A stretch of DNA of 64,000 nt, taken from NCBI GenBank assembly GCA_026415325.1, contig JAOAHH010000072.1, positions 23,537 through 87,536 of the forward strand, written 5' to 3'. The translations under genes were made by a program, and so were the position numbers. The notes under the pieces were generated by a model. The model was not told the origin of the DNA. It did not search any database and saw only the letters and a list, made by a program, of their open reading frames with translations. Positions within the stretch are counted from its first letter, which is position 1, and every line of letters starts with the position of its first letter. This DNA comes from Thermodesulfobacteriota bacterium. GTDB taxonomy: Bacteria > Desulfobacterota > WTBG01 > CAIYCZ01 > CAIRTM01. Positions 7,572 through 16,515 of the stretch are shown here, piece after piece.

Positions 7572-9866
7572 ATGGCAACGAGAGCTTTTAGTATTCGCTG
7601 GCAACTTCTTGTAACATGCGTGATCTTGGTGACGCTGCCGGTTGTTGTGCTGACTGCGTTGACGGTCAGACGTTCGGTGCGCGAAATCAACGCCTTTGTT
7701 GAAGCGCAGATGCGGCAGCTTGCATTGGTTGTTGCGCAAGATATAAAAACCGCGATGACCATCACCCAGCAGAAGGTTGTTTCTGATCTGCGAGTAGCCC
7801 ATGACCTCTTCTACGGGGCTGGCCTGCCTGAGCTTGACAGCACTCAGATGATGACGGTCAATGCCATACATCAAGTAACCAAAGACAAAAGTCAGATCAC
7901 GATTCCGACCATGAAGATCGGCGGCAAGACTATTGCAGGCGATTATACGATAGTGGACAAAGCGCAACAGCTTGTCGGCGGCACGGCGACTATTTTCCAA
8001 ATGGTACCGGGCGGTGCGCTGAGGATTTCAACCAATGTGCTCAATAGTGATGGCACCCGGGCTGTCAACACCTATATCCCTGCCGATTCTCCGGTGTATA
8101 AAACCGTTATGAGCGGAGCAACCTATTACGGCCGTGCGTTTGTAGTGAATGCCTGGTACCAAACCGCCTACGAGCCGATACAGGATGCCGACGGCCGCAT
8201 TATCGGAATGCTCTATGTCGGAGTGCGCGACGCCTCTGAGCCCATTCTTGATAGTCTTGCAAAACTTTCCATCGGCAAAACAGGGTATGTGTTTATCTTG
8301 AATGAAAAGGGTGATTATGTGTTGTCTTATAAGCGGCAGCGCGACGGTGAAAACATCATGAACGCAAAGGATGCAAGCGGCAACCTGTTCATTCAGGAAA
8401 TGGTAAGCAAGGGCATGCAGCTTAAAGAAGGCGAGACAACGGTTATGTATTATCCGTGGCAAAACAAAGGCGAGCCGCGCCCGCGGATGAAGATTGCCGG
8501 CATTGCGTTTTTCCCAGAATGGCAGTGGGTTATCGGTTCCAGCGTGTACCTTGATGATTTCTATGATTCAATCGGAAGCATCAAACTTACCGCAGGGGTA
8601 ATTGCCCTGATTGCCATCATCGTCGGTTCGCTTGTTGCATATATATTTGCCCAGTCGATTGCGCGGCCAATGAAGAGAATGGTGGAAGCCGTTAGGTCGG
8701 TGGCGCTTGGAGATCTTGCCGCGAATGTCGACATCTCATCCCGGGTCAGCGAACTGAACACCATGTCGGATGGACTGAAAACCATGATAGAAAACTTGCG
8801 CAGTACGGTTCGGGTTGCGGAGCGGATCGCCGACGGTGATTTGACGGTTACCGTGTCATTGCTTTCTCAGCGCGATGCGCTCGGCAATGCTCTGAAAGTA
8901 ATGATTGAAAAGCTGAACAGCCTTATTGCCGAGATTACCACGGCTGCGACGAATGTGTCGGCAGGTGCCGGAGAGTTGAGCTCCACCTCGCAGGCAATGA
9001 GCCAAGGTGCGACCGAACAGGCGAGTGCGCTTGAAGAAATATCGAGCTCGATGAACGAGATTGCATCGCAGACTAAGCAGAATGCTGAACATGCATCCCA
9101 GGCAAATAAACTTGCCGACGAGGCAAAGCTGTTAGCAGAAAAGGGCAATGAGCAGATGGCGCAGATGGTGGGTGCGATGCGCGAGATCAGCGAGTCAAGC
9201 AGGAATATTTCAAAGATCATCAAGGTGATTGACGAGATAGCATTTCAGACAAACCTGCTTGCGCTGAATGCGGCGGTTGAAGCTGCACGTGCAGGGAAGC
9301 ACGGAAAAGGGTTTGCGGTGGTTGCCGAGGAAGTGAGAAATCTTGCGGCGCGCAGTGCCAAGGCAGCGCGTGAGACAACCGAGATGATCGAAGGCTCGCT
9401 GAAAAAGGTGGAAGACGGTTCAGCAATTGCCCACAGGACGGCGGATGCGTTGCGTGAAATTGTGGGGGCTGCAACCAAGGTGAGCGATCTGGTGGCAGAG
9501 ATTGCAGCAGCATCAAACGAGCAGGCACAAGGGGTGAGCCAGATAACGCAAGGTCTTGGGCAGATCGATCAGGTTACGCAACAGAACACGGCGCATGCTG
9601 AGGAGAGCGCATCGGCGGCAGAGGAGCTGTCCAGTCAGGCATTGGTGCTGCAGCAGCTTGTAGGAGCGTTTCGGGTTTCGGAAAGCATGCACCAGATACA
9701 AGGAAACGGACGAGGGGTTGCGGATGTGCTCGGCAAATCGGGTGCTACAGAAAAAACGATTCCGGCCGTTAAGAAGAGGGCTGTTCCGAATTGGGGGCAA
9801 ACTGCAGAACAAAGGCATACCGATCCGGAGATCCGACTCGACAACGAAGACTTTGGAAAGTATTAA
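7572..9866 (+). CDS. Methyl-accepting chemotaxis protein, Cache sensor, tandem HAMP
   Basis: This 764-residue transmembrane chemoreceptor signals to a CheA/CheW array. TM1 lies at about residues 11-30. A large periplasmic sensing region follows (about 31-337), of the Cache_3-Cache_2 type: the conserved [16 protein letters not shown] and [12 protein letters not shown] fit a single-Cache membrane-proximal module. TM2 is at about 338-360, then a HAMP domain and a second HAMP-like unit ([12 protein letters not shown]), then the signalling helical hairpin. Its tip [20 protein letters not shown] starts near residue 553 and is followed by [17 protein letters not shown] chose the ATG at 7572 because GAGGAGG lies 8 nt upstream; an earlier ATG at 7512 would add 20 polar residues. 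There is no C-terminal CheR/CheB-tethering pentapeptide. No che genes lie in the window, so it is an orphan receptor. Confidence 0.93.
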   Translation: MATRAFSIRWQLLVTCVILVTLPVVVLTALTVRRSVREINAFVEAQMRQLALVVAQDIKTAMTITQQKVVSDLRVAHDLFYGAGLPELDSTQMMTVNAIHQVTKDKSQITIPTMKIGGKTIAGDYTIVDKAQQLVGGTATIFQMVPGGALRISTNVLNSDGTRAVNTYIPADSPVYKTVMSGATYYGRAFVVNAWYQTAYEPIQDADGRIIGMLYVGVRDASEPILDSLAKLSIGKTGYVFILNEKGDYVLSYKRQRDGENIMNAKDASGNLFIQEMVSKGMQLKEGETTVMYYPWQNKGEPRPRMKIAGIAFFPEWQWVIGSSVYLDDFYDSIGSIKLTAGVIALIAIIVGSLVAYIFAQSIARPMKRMVEAVRSVALGDLAANVDISSRVSELNTMSDGLKTMIENLRSTVRVAERIADGDLTVTVSLLSQRDALGNALKVMIEKLNSLIAEITTAATNVSAGAGELSSTSQAMSQGATEQASALEEISSSMNEIASQTKQNAEHASQANKLADEAKLLAEKGNEQMAQMVGAMREISESSRNISKIIKVIDEIAFQTNLLALNAAVEAARAGKHGKGFAVVAEEVRNLAARSAKAARETTEMIEGSLKKVEDGSAIAHRTADALREIVGAATKVSDLVAEIAAASNEQAQGVSQITQGLGQIDQVTQQNTAHAEESASAAEELSSQALVLQQLVGAFRVSESMHQIQGNGRGVADVLGKSGATEKTIPAVKKRAVPNWGQTAEQRHTDPEIRLDNEDFGKY

Positions 9867-10142
9867 ACTCAGTGCGTCAAATATTTTCCGTGCATATTAT
9901 CAAACCCATGTGCCTATGTGAAGAGGGCAGGGCGTTTATGCCCTCCCACGCTTGCAAGTCACAAGGGGCTTATATATGTGGCATACCTCAGGCACCTTGG
10001 AATAATTTATAATTGTGACAAGGGGGCAGCACCTGCGCCGTACAATCCCTTACGGGATCTTACATGTGCAGGAAGCGGTGGCAGCCATCAGGCATGTCTA
10101 TTTTATGAATCACCCCGAAACGATTGCATCGTTTAGATAATA
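9867..10142 (+). other. Structured gene-free leader before PAS sensor
   Basis: This 276 bp spacer is rich in inverted repeats. GAGGGCA (9923-9929) pairs with TGCCCTC (9939-9945); no T-tract follows, so it is a weak terminator candidate for the receptor gene. TATAAT occurs at 10008-10013 without a good -35. Downstream come a hairpin ATCCC-TTAC-GGGAT enclosed by CCTGC/GCAGG, then GGTGGC-A-GCCATC, then a perfect hairpin AAACGAT-TGC-ATCGTTT (10118-10134) ending 8 nt before the sensor ATG, where a ribosome-binding site would normally be. It could be a regulatory 5' leader; I could not match it to a riboswitch class I know. Confidence 0.4.
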
Positions 10143-12110
10143 ATGGTTTCTGATATCGATTATCTCAGGTTTGTTTTCGGGTTTGTCTGTCTGTTGACAG
10201 GAGGCTCTGCCCTGCGGCTGCAGCGAGTTCAGGGTATGCATGCCGCGTGGCGCTGGTTGTCGCTGTTTGCTTTTTTGCTCGGCGCTCGGGAATGGTTCTG
10301 TACCGTTGCTCTGAGTTTTGAAATACTCCAGAGCATTGCCTCGATAAACCGTATTCTGCTCGCAGGATCGTTACTTTGCCTTCTGGAGTTCGGTGTCCGC
10401 CTTGCGCCGGTCAGGTGGATAGATCGTGGTCGATGGCTCTATACGCCGCTTTTGTTGAGTGCATCGTTCGGCTGGTTGTTTGATACATCTCATTTCGAGC
10501 GTGCGATGCTGGTCGGGCTGCTGCTCCCCGGCGGATGTTTTGCTGCATGGGCAATTAAAGCGCATCAGCGCTCTGTATATCCGGGTGTTTCGGCATTGAC
10601 GGTTGCATCAATCAGTATGGGGCTGTTTGCAATGTTTTTCGGCGGCATTGCACCGATGTTGTCATGGTATTCTATCGTATCCAACGCCGCCCATCCCATT
10701 GTTCCTCGTGCAGGTGTTTATGCAGGGCTCGTATCCTGCCTGTTGCTGGCAATGTTTGGTGTGCACCTGTGGGCATTGTACGGACAGGTATATTGCCTTC
10801 ATATTCCTGAAATAAAAAAATACTATACTTTTCACAGTCTCACACGCTTTTCTATCGTGCTCATACTTGTTCTTGCATGCGGATGGGCATTGACGAATCG
10901 GTTCGGTGTAATAACCCAGGAGAACCTTTTTTCCTCAAAACTCCTGACAACCCAGACCATTGCTGCAAGCCTCAACCCGACGGATGTAGCTGCGCTTTCC
11001 GGTGCAGAACATTATCAAACAAGTCCGCTGTTTGTACCACTCAAGCAACAACTTGAAGCCATGCACCGCATAACGCCGCTGTGCCGGTTTACCTATCTTC
11101 TCGGACAGCGCGATGGTGATATCGTTTTTCTGGTCGATGCAGAACCTGAAACCTCGCAGAACTATTCACCCCCCGGGCAGGTATATAGCGAAGCATCTCC
11201 AAAACTGCGCAGCGTATTTTATCATGCCCTGCCCGCGGTTGAAGGCCCTTTAGCCGATCGATGGGGAACATGGGTTAGTATGTTTGCACCAATCAGAGAC
11301 CATTCCTCACGTAATGTAGTTGCCGTACTCGGTCAGGATATTGATGCACGAACGTGGCAGGTACTGATCTGCCGGAGCCGTCTTGTCGGGATTTGTATAG
11401 CGCTGCTTGTTTGTGTGATCGTTGTCGGTTTTTTTCTCGTTCACCAGCGCACCATGGAAGCTGCTGCGCGTATCGCAGCATCGGAAGAGAAATATCGGGT
11501 GCTGGTCGACGGATCACCGAACACCGTGATGCTCTTGAATGCAGACGGTCGTGTTGTTACCGTCAACAAATCGGGCGCTGCACTGATCGGTAAGAGGCCG
11601 GAACAGATACCGGGGATGCGGCTCCATGATATTGTGCAGAAAACAGAGCACACCACGATTGACGATGCACTTATAAAAGTCTGCACCGGCGATGCGGTAC
11701 GCTTTGAGATAAAAATAGCGAGACCTGACCGCAGTATTGTGACGTGTGATGCGCTCTTTAACCCCATTCGTGACAAGGGTGGCGATATCCGGCAGATTAT
11801 CGGGCTGTTCATCGATATTACTCAGCGTAAGCTTGCGGAACAGGAGCGGGAACGATTGATTGCCAGTCTGCAGGAGGCGCTGGGCAGGGTGAAACTGCTG
11901 AGCGGACTTGTTCCGATCTGCGCAGGATGCAAAAAAATAAGAGATGATAAAGGGTACTGGAACCAGCTTGAAACGTATCTCGAAGAACACTCACAGGCGA
12001 TTTTCAGCCACGGTCTGTGTCCGGAATGCATGCAGAAATTCTATCCGGAATTTGTACTGGAGCAGGGAAAGGACAAGAGCATTAACGAGAACGGCAATCC
12101 TGCCGCTTAA
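10143..12110 (+). CDS. Membrane PAS sensor with Cys-x2-Cys pair tail, no output domain
   Basis: This is a 655-residue membrane sensory protein. Residues 1-235 hold about seven hydrophobic segments (a MASE-like integral sensor). A further TM lies at about 237-253, then an extracytoplasmic domain to about 415, then a TM at about 418-438. A PAS domain (EEKYRVLVDGSPNTVMLLN, from about residue 448) follows, ending in the PAC-like FIDITQRKLAEQE. After a short coiled coil comes a compact tail with C593-x2-C596 (CAGCKKIRDDKGYWNQLE) and C626-x2-C629 (HGLCPECM), a plausible metal or redox site. I have seen this tail on other delta-proteobacterial PAS proteins, but its function is unknown. There is no histidine kinase, GGDEF or cyclase domain. 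The gene overlaps convergent cysC by 29 bp. The response regulator downstream is a possible partner. Confidence 0.75.
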   Translation: MVSDIDYLRFVFGFVCLLTGGSALRLQRVQGMHAAWRWLSLFAFLLGAREWFCTVALSFEILQSIASINRILLAGSLLCLLEFGVRLAPVRWIDRGRWLYTPLLLSASFGWLFDTSHFERAMLVGLLLPGGCFAAWAIKAHQRSVYPGVSALTVASISMGLFAMFFGGIAPMLSWYSIVSNAAHPIVPRAGVYAGLVSCLLLAMFGVHLWALYGQVYCLHIPEIKKYYTFHSLTRFSIVLILVLACGWALTNRFGVITQENLFSSKLLTTQTIAASLNPTDVAALSGAEHYQTSPLFVPLKQQLEAMHRITPLCRFTYLLGQRDGDIVFLVDAEPETSQNYSPPGQVYSEASPKLRSVFYHALPAVEGPLADRWGTWVSMFAPIRDHSSRNVVAVLGQDIDARTWQVLICRSRLVGICIALLVCVIVVGFFLVHQRTMEAAARIAASEEKYRVLVDGSPNTVMLLNADGRVVTVNKSGAALIGKRPEQIPGMRLHDIVQKTEHTTIDDALIKVCTGDAVRFEIKIARPDRSIVTCDALFNPIRDKGGDIRQIIGLFIDITQRKLAEQERERLIASLQEALGRVKLLSGLVPICAGCKKIRDDKGYWNQLETYLEEHSQAIFSHGLCPECMQKFYPEFVLEQGKDKSINENGNPAA

Positions 12111-12711
12111 AAACTTCTGCAGCCTCGAGCACCCCGATAATTCTGTCAGTGCATGCGGCACATGATTCTTTGTCCGTATCAACCGTTATCTCAGGGTTGA
12201 GCGGCTCTTCATACGGTGCCGAGATGCCGGTGAATTCCTGAATGTCACCGGCGCGCGCTTTTTTATAGAGCCCTTTAGGATCCCGCTGTTCGCAGACGGC
12301 AAGAGAACACCGGCAATAGATTTCAAAAAAATCGCCTGGCGCAAGGAGGTGGCGGGCTTTTTCACGGTCTGCGCGATACGGTGAAATGAATGCGGTAAGG
12401 ACAATTACGCCGGCATCGGTAAACAAGCGCACCAGCTCGGCAAGTCGCCGGATATTTTCCGCTCTATCCTGCGGTGAAAAGCCGAGGTCGCTGTTAAGCC
12501 CGTGGCGCACATTATCACCGTCGAGCACGTACGTATGACAGCCGCGGTGGTACAGTTTTCGTTCAACTTCATGCGCAAGGGTTGATTTACCCGAGCCCGA
12601 GAGGCCGGTGAACCAAAGAGCGACGGCCCGATGCCCATACAACGCTTCACGATCTTGTTTGGTAATGGATGGCTGATGCCAGATAATCTGTTTTTCATTT
12701 GAAGGTGGCAT
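12082..12711 (-). CDS. cysC: Adenylylsulfate (APS) kinase
   Basis: This 209-residue cytosolic enzyme phosphorylates adenosine 5'-phosphosulfate to PAPS. The P-loop is GLSGSGKST near residue 35, followed by LAHEVERKL and the VLDGDNVRHGLNSDLGFS motif. FISPYRADREKAR, the KARAGDIQEFTGISAPYEEP loop and PEITVDTD are diagnostic. The length is typical. No cysD, cysN, cysH or sulfotransferase gene is in the window, so whether PAPS is used for assimilation or for sulfating surface glycans is open; the neighbouring glycosyltransferases make the latter possible but unproven. Its 3' end overlaps the PAS sensor gene tail-to-tail. The response regulator gene lies 27 bp upstream on the same strand, so the two may be co-transcribed. 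Confidence 0.93.
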   Translation of the reverse strand: MPPSNEKQIIWHQPSITKQDREALYGHRAVALWFTGLSGSGKSTLAHEVERKLYHRGCHTYVLDGDNVRHGLNSDLGFSPQDRAENIRRLAELVRLFTDAGVIVLTAFISPYRADREKARHLLAPGDFFEIYCRCSLAVCEQRDPKGLYKKARAGDIQEFTGISAPYEEPLNPEITVDTDKESCAACTDRIIGVLEAAEVFKRQDCRSR

Positions 12712-12738
12712 AACAGATCGTAATCGGTTCCCTGATGT

Positions 12739-13680
12739 TTATGCGGTCCGTTTGGCGTCGCTGAAAATAACCACCCTATTTTTTCCGGCGCTTTTCCCCT
12801 GATACAGAGCAAAATCTGCGGTCCTGACCAGATCGCGTTTGGTTGCAGCCTTGAGCGGCAGGGTCGAGAGGCCAATGGTGACGGTGATGGGGCCGATTGC
12901 TTTGTTTGTATCGGTCGTAAATTTAGTTTTTGATACTACATCGCGGATACGCTCGGCAACCACCCGCGCTTCGTCTTCGGTGGTTTCTGGGAGGATTACA
13001 GTGAATTCTTCGCCGCCGTAGCGTGCCACTAGGTCTGAATCCCGGGTTGTTTTTTTAATGAGTTCTGCAATCTGTTTGAGAACCATATCTCCGGCAAGGT
13101 GACCGTACGTGTCATTGCATGTTTTAAAGTTATCGATATCGATCATCATGAGCGACAAGGGGCGCCCATATCTGATAGCACGCTCCACCTCTTTCTGGAG
13201 CATTTCGTTAAAATAGCGGTAATTGGCAAGTGCGGTCAGCTCGTCGCTGTTTGAGAGCTGCTTGTAAAACTCCCGTTCGCCAGCAAGCCGTTGCAGTCGC
13301 TTTGTCTCAAGTGCTTTTTGCACTGTAATTTTGATCTGGTCGATGTTAAACGGCTTGGTGATAAAGTCATACGCGCCGGCTTTCATCGATTCGACTGCAT
13401 GCTCGATGGTTGCAAATCCAGTGATCACGATAATCGGTGCATCGACACCGGCGGCTTTGATTCTTTTTGTGAGCTCGATGCCGTTCATGCCCTGCATCAT
13501 CAAATCGGAAATAATCAAATCAAAAGAAGAGCGCTCAAGCAATTTGAGGGCGTTCTCTCCACTGTCGGTGGCGGTAACCGTGTAGCCGTCGTCGGTGAGA
13601 ATATCCGCGACCATGTCGCGGGCTGTAGCCTCATCGTCAACAATTAGCACGGAAACGTTCTTTTTATCCAGTTCGGCCAT
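12739..13680 (-). CDS. Response regulator with GGDEF diguanylate cyclase domain
   Basis: This is a 313-residue cytosolic regulator. The N-terminal receiver domain (about 8-125) has the acidic pair in VLIVDDE, the phospho-acceptor Asp in DLIISDLMM, the conserved Thr in IIVITG and Lys in DFITKPF. The C-terminal GGDEF domain (about 140-305) has an intact active-site RYGGEEF, an N-terminal DELTALANYRYF and a complete I-site RDSD five residues before it. It should therefore make c-di-GMP and be subject to product inhibition. The family is the PleD/WspR-like RR-GGDEF class with a single receiver. No cognate kinase is adjacent. The nearby PAS sensor lacks a kinase domain, and a PilZ effector lies at 56 kb. 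Confidence 0.93.
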   Translation of the reverse strand: MAELDKKNVSVLIVDDEATARDMVADILTDDGYTVTATDSGENALKLLERSSFDLIISDLMMQGMNGIELTKRIKAAGVDAPIIVITGFATIEHAVESMKAGAYDFITKPFNIDQIKITVQKALETKRLQRLAGEREFYKQLSNSDELTALANYRYFNEMLQKEVERAIRYGRPLSLMMIDIDNFKTCNDTYGHLAGDMVLKQIAELIKKTTRDSDLVARYGGEEFTVILPETTEDEARVVAERIRDVVSKTKFTTDTNKAIGPITVTIGLSTLPLKAATKRDLVRTADFALYQGKSAGKNRVVIFSDAKRTA

Positions 13681-13832
13681 GTCAGGGCGTTGCCTTTTGC
13701 GGATAATGATTGCAACAAAACAGGCGCAATCTGTGCAGGAAATGTTTTACAAATTCAGGAAATGATATACAATCCAAAACCCTGCGGCAGTTTAACGTTA
13801 ATTCCGCAATCTGTCAATTAGATACTACGCAC

Positions 13833-16178
13833 ATGAAAGTTCTTATCATAACCGGGATTTTCCCACCTGATATTGGCGGTCCGGCAACGTATGTACCCAT
13901 GATCGCAACGGCGCTGTCAGAGCGCGGGCATGCAGTCCGCGTCATTACGCTCAGCGATGTGTCCGCAGTAGAGGATAGCCAACGGCCGTATCCGGTAGTA
14001 CGGATCAAGAGGTCGCTCTGGCGCCCTATGCGCATGGCGCTGACCATGGCGGTAATCTGCCGATACGGCATTACGGCCGATGTATTGTTTGTTAACGGGT
14101 TGGCGCTTGAAGCAGCACTTGTCAACCTGCTGCTACGCAAGCCGCTGGTACAAAAAGTGGTGGGTGATCTTGCCTGGGAGCGGGCACGAAGTTTAGGTCT
14201 GGTGCATGATACACTCGATCAGTTTCAAACCCAACAATATTCCATACCGGTAGCGTTCTTGAAAAAACTCAGGGCACTGTGGGTACGTGCAAGCACCATG
14301 ATCATTACACCAAGCAAATATTTAAAGAACATTGTTGTCGGATGGGGGGTTCCTGAGGAAAAGATTACGGTTATTTATAATACTGTATTTGACAGAGGGG
14401 AGAGAACCGCCTCTTTTATGCCAGGTGACTCTGTTCACAAAAGCATAAAGAACATCGTGTCCGTGGGGCGCCTTGTGCCGTGGAAAGGTTTCGATGAGCT
14501 TATTACTGTTTGTACAGCACTTCCCGATACACAGCTTTTTATCATCGGTGAGGGACCCTGCCGCAATATGCTCCAACATCATATCGATACACTGCAGGCA
14601 CAAGAACGGGTGCACCTTGTCGGCGCATGTCCGCATGATGAAATTTTATCATATTTGTGCCGTGCTGATCTGTTTGTTCTGAACTCCCGTTATGAAGGGT
14701 TTCCCCACATAGTGCTTGAAGCTATGCATGTCGGAGTTCCTGTTATTGCAACCGATGCGGGGGGGACGTCGGAATTGGTACAGGATGGATGGAATGGACG
14801 TCTGGTACTGCCCGGCGATACTCTGCGGCTCATGCAGGCAATGCGTGAGGTTCTCGACAATGCAGCGCTCCGAACGACACTTGTAGAAAACGGGTTCAAA
14901 ACGCTCGAGCGGTTTTCCCCTGAGGTGCTTGTCGATCGTACCGAACAAGTACTCAAAACAGCAGTATACGGCGATGGCAATCTTTTTCGTGCATCAAGCA
15001 ACAACCAGCAGCGCATATCGGTTCTGTTTTTAAGTACCGCCCGGTTTACGAAACTTGCGGACAAAACGCTGGTAAAAAAGTGGTCTGGTCTTGAGCAGTA
15101 TTTTGCATCGACCGTGCTCTCCCTCCATGACGGGACCGGCTGTTTACGTATGCCGTTTTTCGGCGCAACGTTGATGCTTGTCGCTGCTGGAACCAACCGT
15201 TTTATAACCTATTGCCGCTATTTTTTTTTGGCGTTATGGCAGTGCATGTATGGAGCGGTGAAGAAAGAATATGCGGCCATCATCGCTCAAAGTCCGTTTC
15301 AGGCGATCGCGCCTGCGATTGCGCTCCTGCCGTGGCGCTTGCTGCGTGCGCGACAACGGCCAAAACTTATTGTCGAAATCCATAATGACTGGACCGAAGG
15401 TGTTATGCTCTATCATCCCGGTCCTTTCAGCCGTATCGAGCATGCGTGCCGCATGATCCTCGGACGTTTTGCGCTTGCGCAGGCCGATGCCTACCGAGTG
15501 ATTTCTGAGTACTGCCGCGGCCTGCTCCCACCTTCCCAAAAGCCGGTTTTTGTTTTCCCGACGTTCACCGACCTTGACAGTTTCGCTGCCCCCGATCCTG
15601 TATGCATTGAAAAGATGCGAGAACAGTATGGCAGCAATTTTTTTGTGAGTGCGGGCATGCTGATCGAGCTGAAAGGGTTTTCGTATCTTATTCGTGCTTT
15701 TGCAGAACTTCTGAAAACTCATCCGGATGCGCATCTTGTTATCGCCGGCAAAGGCCGCGATGAGCAGCTATTCAAAAACCTCTGTCGTGAACTTTATGTA
15801 GATAACCGCATCGCCTTTGTCGGACATCTAGAGCAGGCAACACTCGCTGGACTTATCAAAAATGCGCTTGCCTTTGTTCTGCCGTCGCTCACCGAAGGGC
15901 TTGGCAGAGTAGCCATTGAGGCACACATGCTGGGGAAGCCGGTAATTGCTTCACGGGTTGGCGGCATTCCCGAGATCGTCAAACACGGTACGACCGGCAT
16001 ACTTGTTCCACCGGGTGATTGCCAAGCACTGTCACGTGCCATGAAAGAGCTGCTTGAACATCCTGAAAAGGCAGAGGCTATGGGGCGGGCAGGAAGGGAT
16101 TGGGTTAAAGAAAAATTTGATTACACAAACTATTTTTCTGCATATGCTGATATGGTCAGCAAGGTGTGCGCATTATAA
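13833..16178 (+). CDS. Fused double GT4 glycosyltransferase
   Basis: This is a 781-residue protein with two complete GT-B glycosyltransferase family 4 units in one reading frame. Unit 1 (about 1-385) opens with MKVLIITGIFPPDIGGPATY. It has SVGRLVPWKGFDELI and an E-x7-E motif, EGFPHIVLEA (near residue 288), then VPVIATDAGGTSELV. Unit 2 (about 400-781) has AGMLIELKGFSYLIRAF and EGLGRVAIEA (near residue 688), then KPVIASRVGGIPEIV. Both therefore retain the donor-sugar phosphate-binding residues. I chose the ATG at 13833 because it opens directly into the Rossmann strand; an upstream in-frame start would add 41 unrelated residues. It probably assembles two successive sugars of a surface glycan. 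A merge of two adjacent genes is the likely origin. The substrates are unknown. Confidence 0.85.
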   Translation: MKVLIITGIFPPDIGGPATYVPMIATALSERGHAVRVITLSDVSAVEDSQRPYPVVRIKRSLWRPMRMALTMAVICRYGITADVLFVNGLALEAALVNLLLRKPLVQKVVGDLAWERARSLGLVHDTLDQFQTQQYSIPVAFLKKLRALWVRASTMIITPSKYLKNIVVGWGVPEEKITVIYNTVFDRGERTASFMPGDSVHKSIKNIVSVGRLVPWKGFDELITVCTALPDTQLFIIGEGPCRNMLQHHIDTLQAQERVHLVGACPHDEILSYLCRADLFVLNSRYEGFPHIVLEAMHVGVPVIATDAGGTSELVQDGWNGRLVLPGDTLRLMQAMREVLDNAALRTTLVENGFKTLERFSPEVLVDRTEQVLKTAVYGDGNLFRASSNNQQRISVLFLSTARFTKLADKTLVKKWSGLEQYFASTVLSLHDGTGCLRMPFFGATLMLVAAGTNRFITYCRYFFLALWQCMYGAVKKEYAAIIAQSPFQAIAPAIALLPWRLLRARQRPKLIVEIHNDWTEGVMLYHPGPFSRIEHACRMILGRFALAQADAYRVISEYCRGLLPPSQKPVFVFPTFTDLDSFAAPDPVCIEKMREQYGSNFFVSAGMLIELKGFSYLIRAFAELLKTHPDAHLVIAGKGRDEQLFKNLCRELYVDNRIAFVGHLEQATLAGLIKNALAFVLPSLTEGLGRVAIEAHMLGKPVIASRVGGIPEIVKHGTTGILVPPGDCQALSRAMKELLEHPEKAEAMGRAGRDWVKEKFDYTNYFSAYADMVSKVCAL

Positions 16179-16515
16179 ACAGAACATCACCCCTCTGAAA
16201 ATTCAGCCTGTCAGCTTTTTTCCTTTTCTTCATTGCTTTGCAAAAGCGTGATCAAGCCAATAAATATTTTATAGCTTTTTTATCTTTGCGCATAATATCT
16301 TTTATGCCGTCAACGAATTATATATTTAGTCTGCTGATAGCAAACATTAATGTCAATTTATTCCTTTTTAGCAAAGGAATTAAATTTTGTTTTTGCAAAT
16401 GATTCCAATATATTGTATACTTAAAGCAAATCTTTTCATCATATTGATATAATTTGATATCCAAACACCTATGCAGCAAAAGGTTTATTAGGCTATTTAT
16501 TATCATATATAAAAT
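16179..16515. other. AT-rich gene-free region
   Basis: The 337 bp between the double glycosyltransferase and the ATP-grasp gene is markedly more AT-rich than its surroundings, especially from 16250 on. It contains a perfect hairpin ATTCCTTT-TTAGC-AAAGGAAT (16360-16380) just upstream of a good promoter (16393-16421). Nothing coding is convincing: an antisense open frame spanning it merely reads through AT-rich DNA. Confidence 0.6.
16393..16421 (+). promoter_or_regulatory. Sigma-70-type promoter for ATP-grasp gene
   Basis: TTGCAA (16393-16398) and TATACT (16416-16421) are separated by exactly 17 bp. Initiation near 16428 would give a leader of about 88 nt before the ATG at 16516. The 8-bp-stem hairpin at 16360-16380 lies immediately upstream and could bind a regulator. 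Confidence 0.6.

Noticed and set aside
9923..9945. Intrinsic terminator after the chemoreceptor gene
   Set aside because: The stem GAGGGCA/TGCCCTC is good, but no T-tract follows it. It was kept only as part of the structured leader description.
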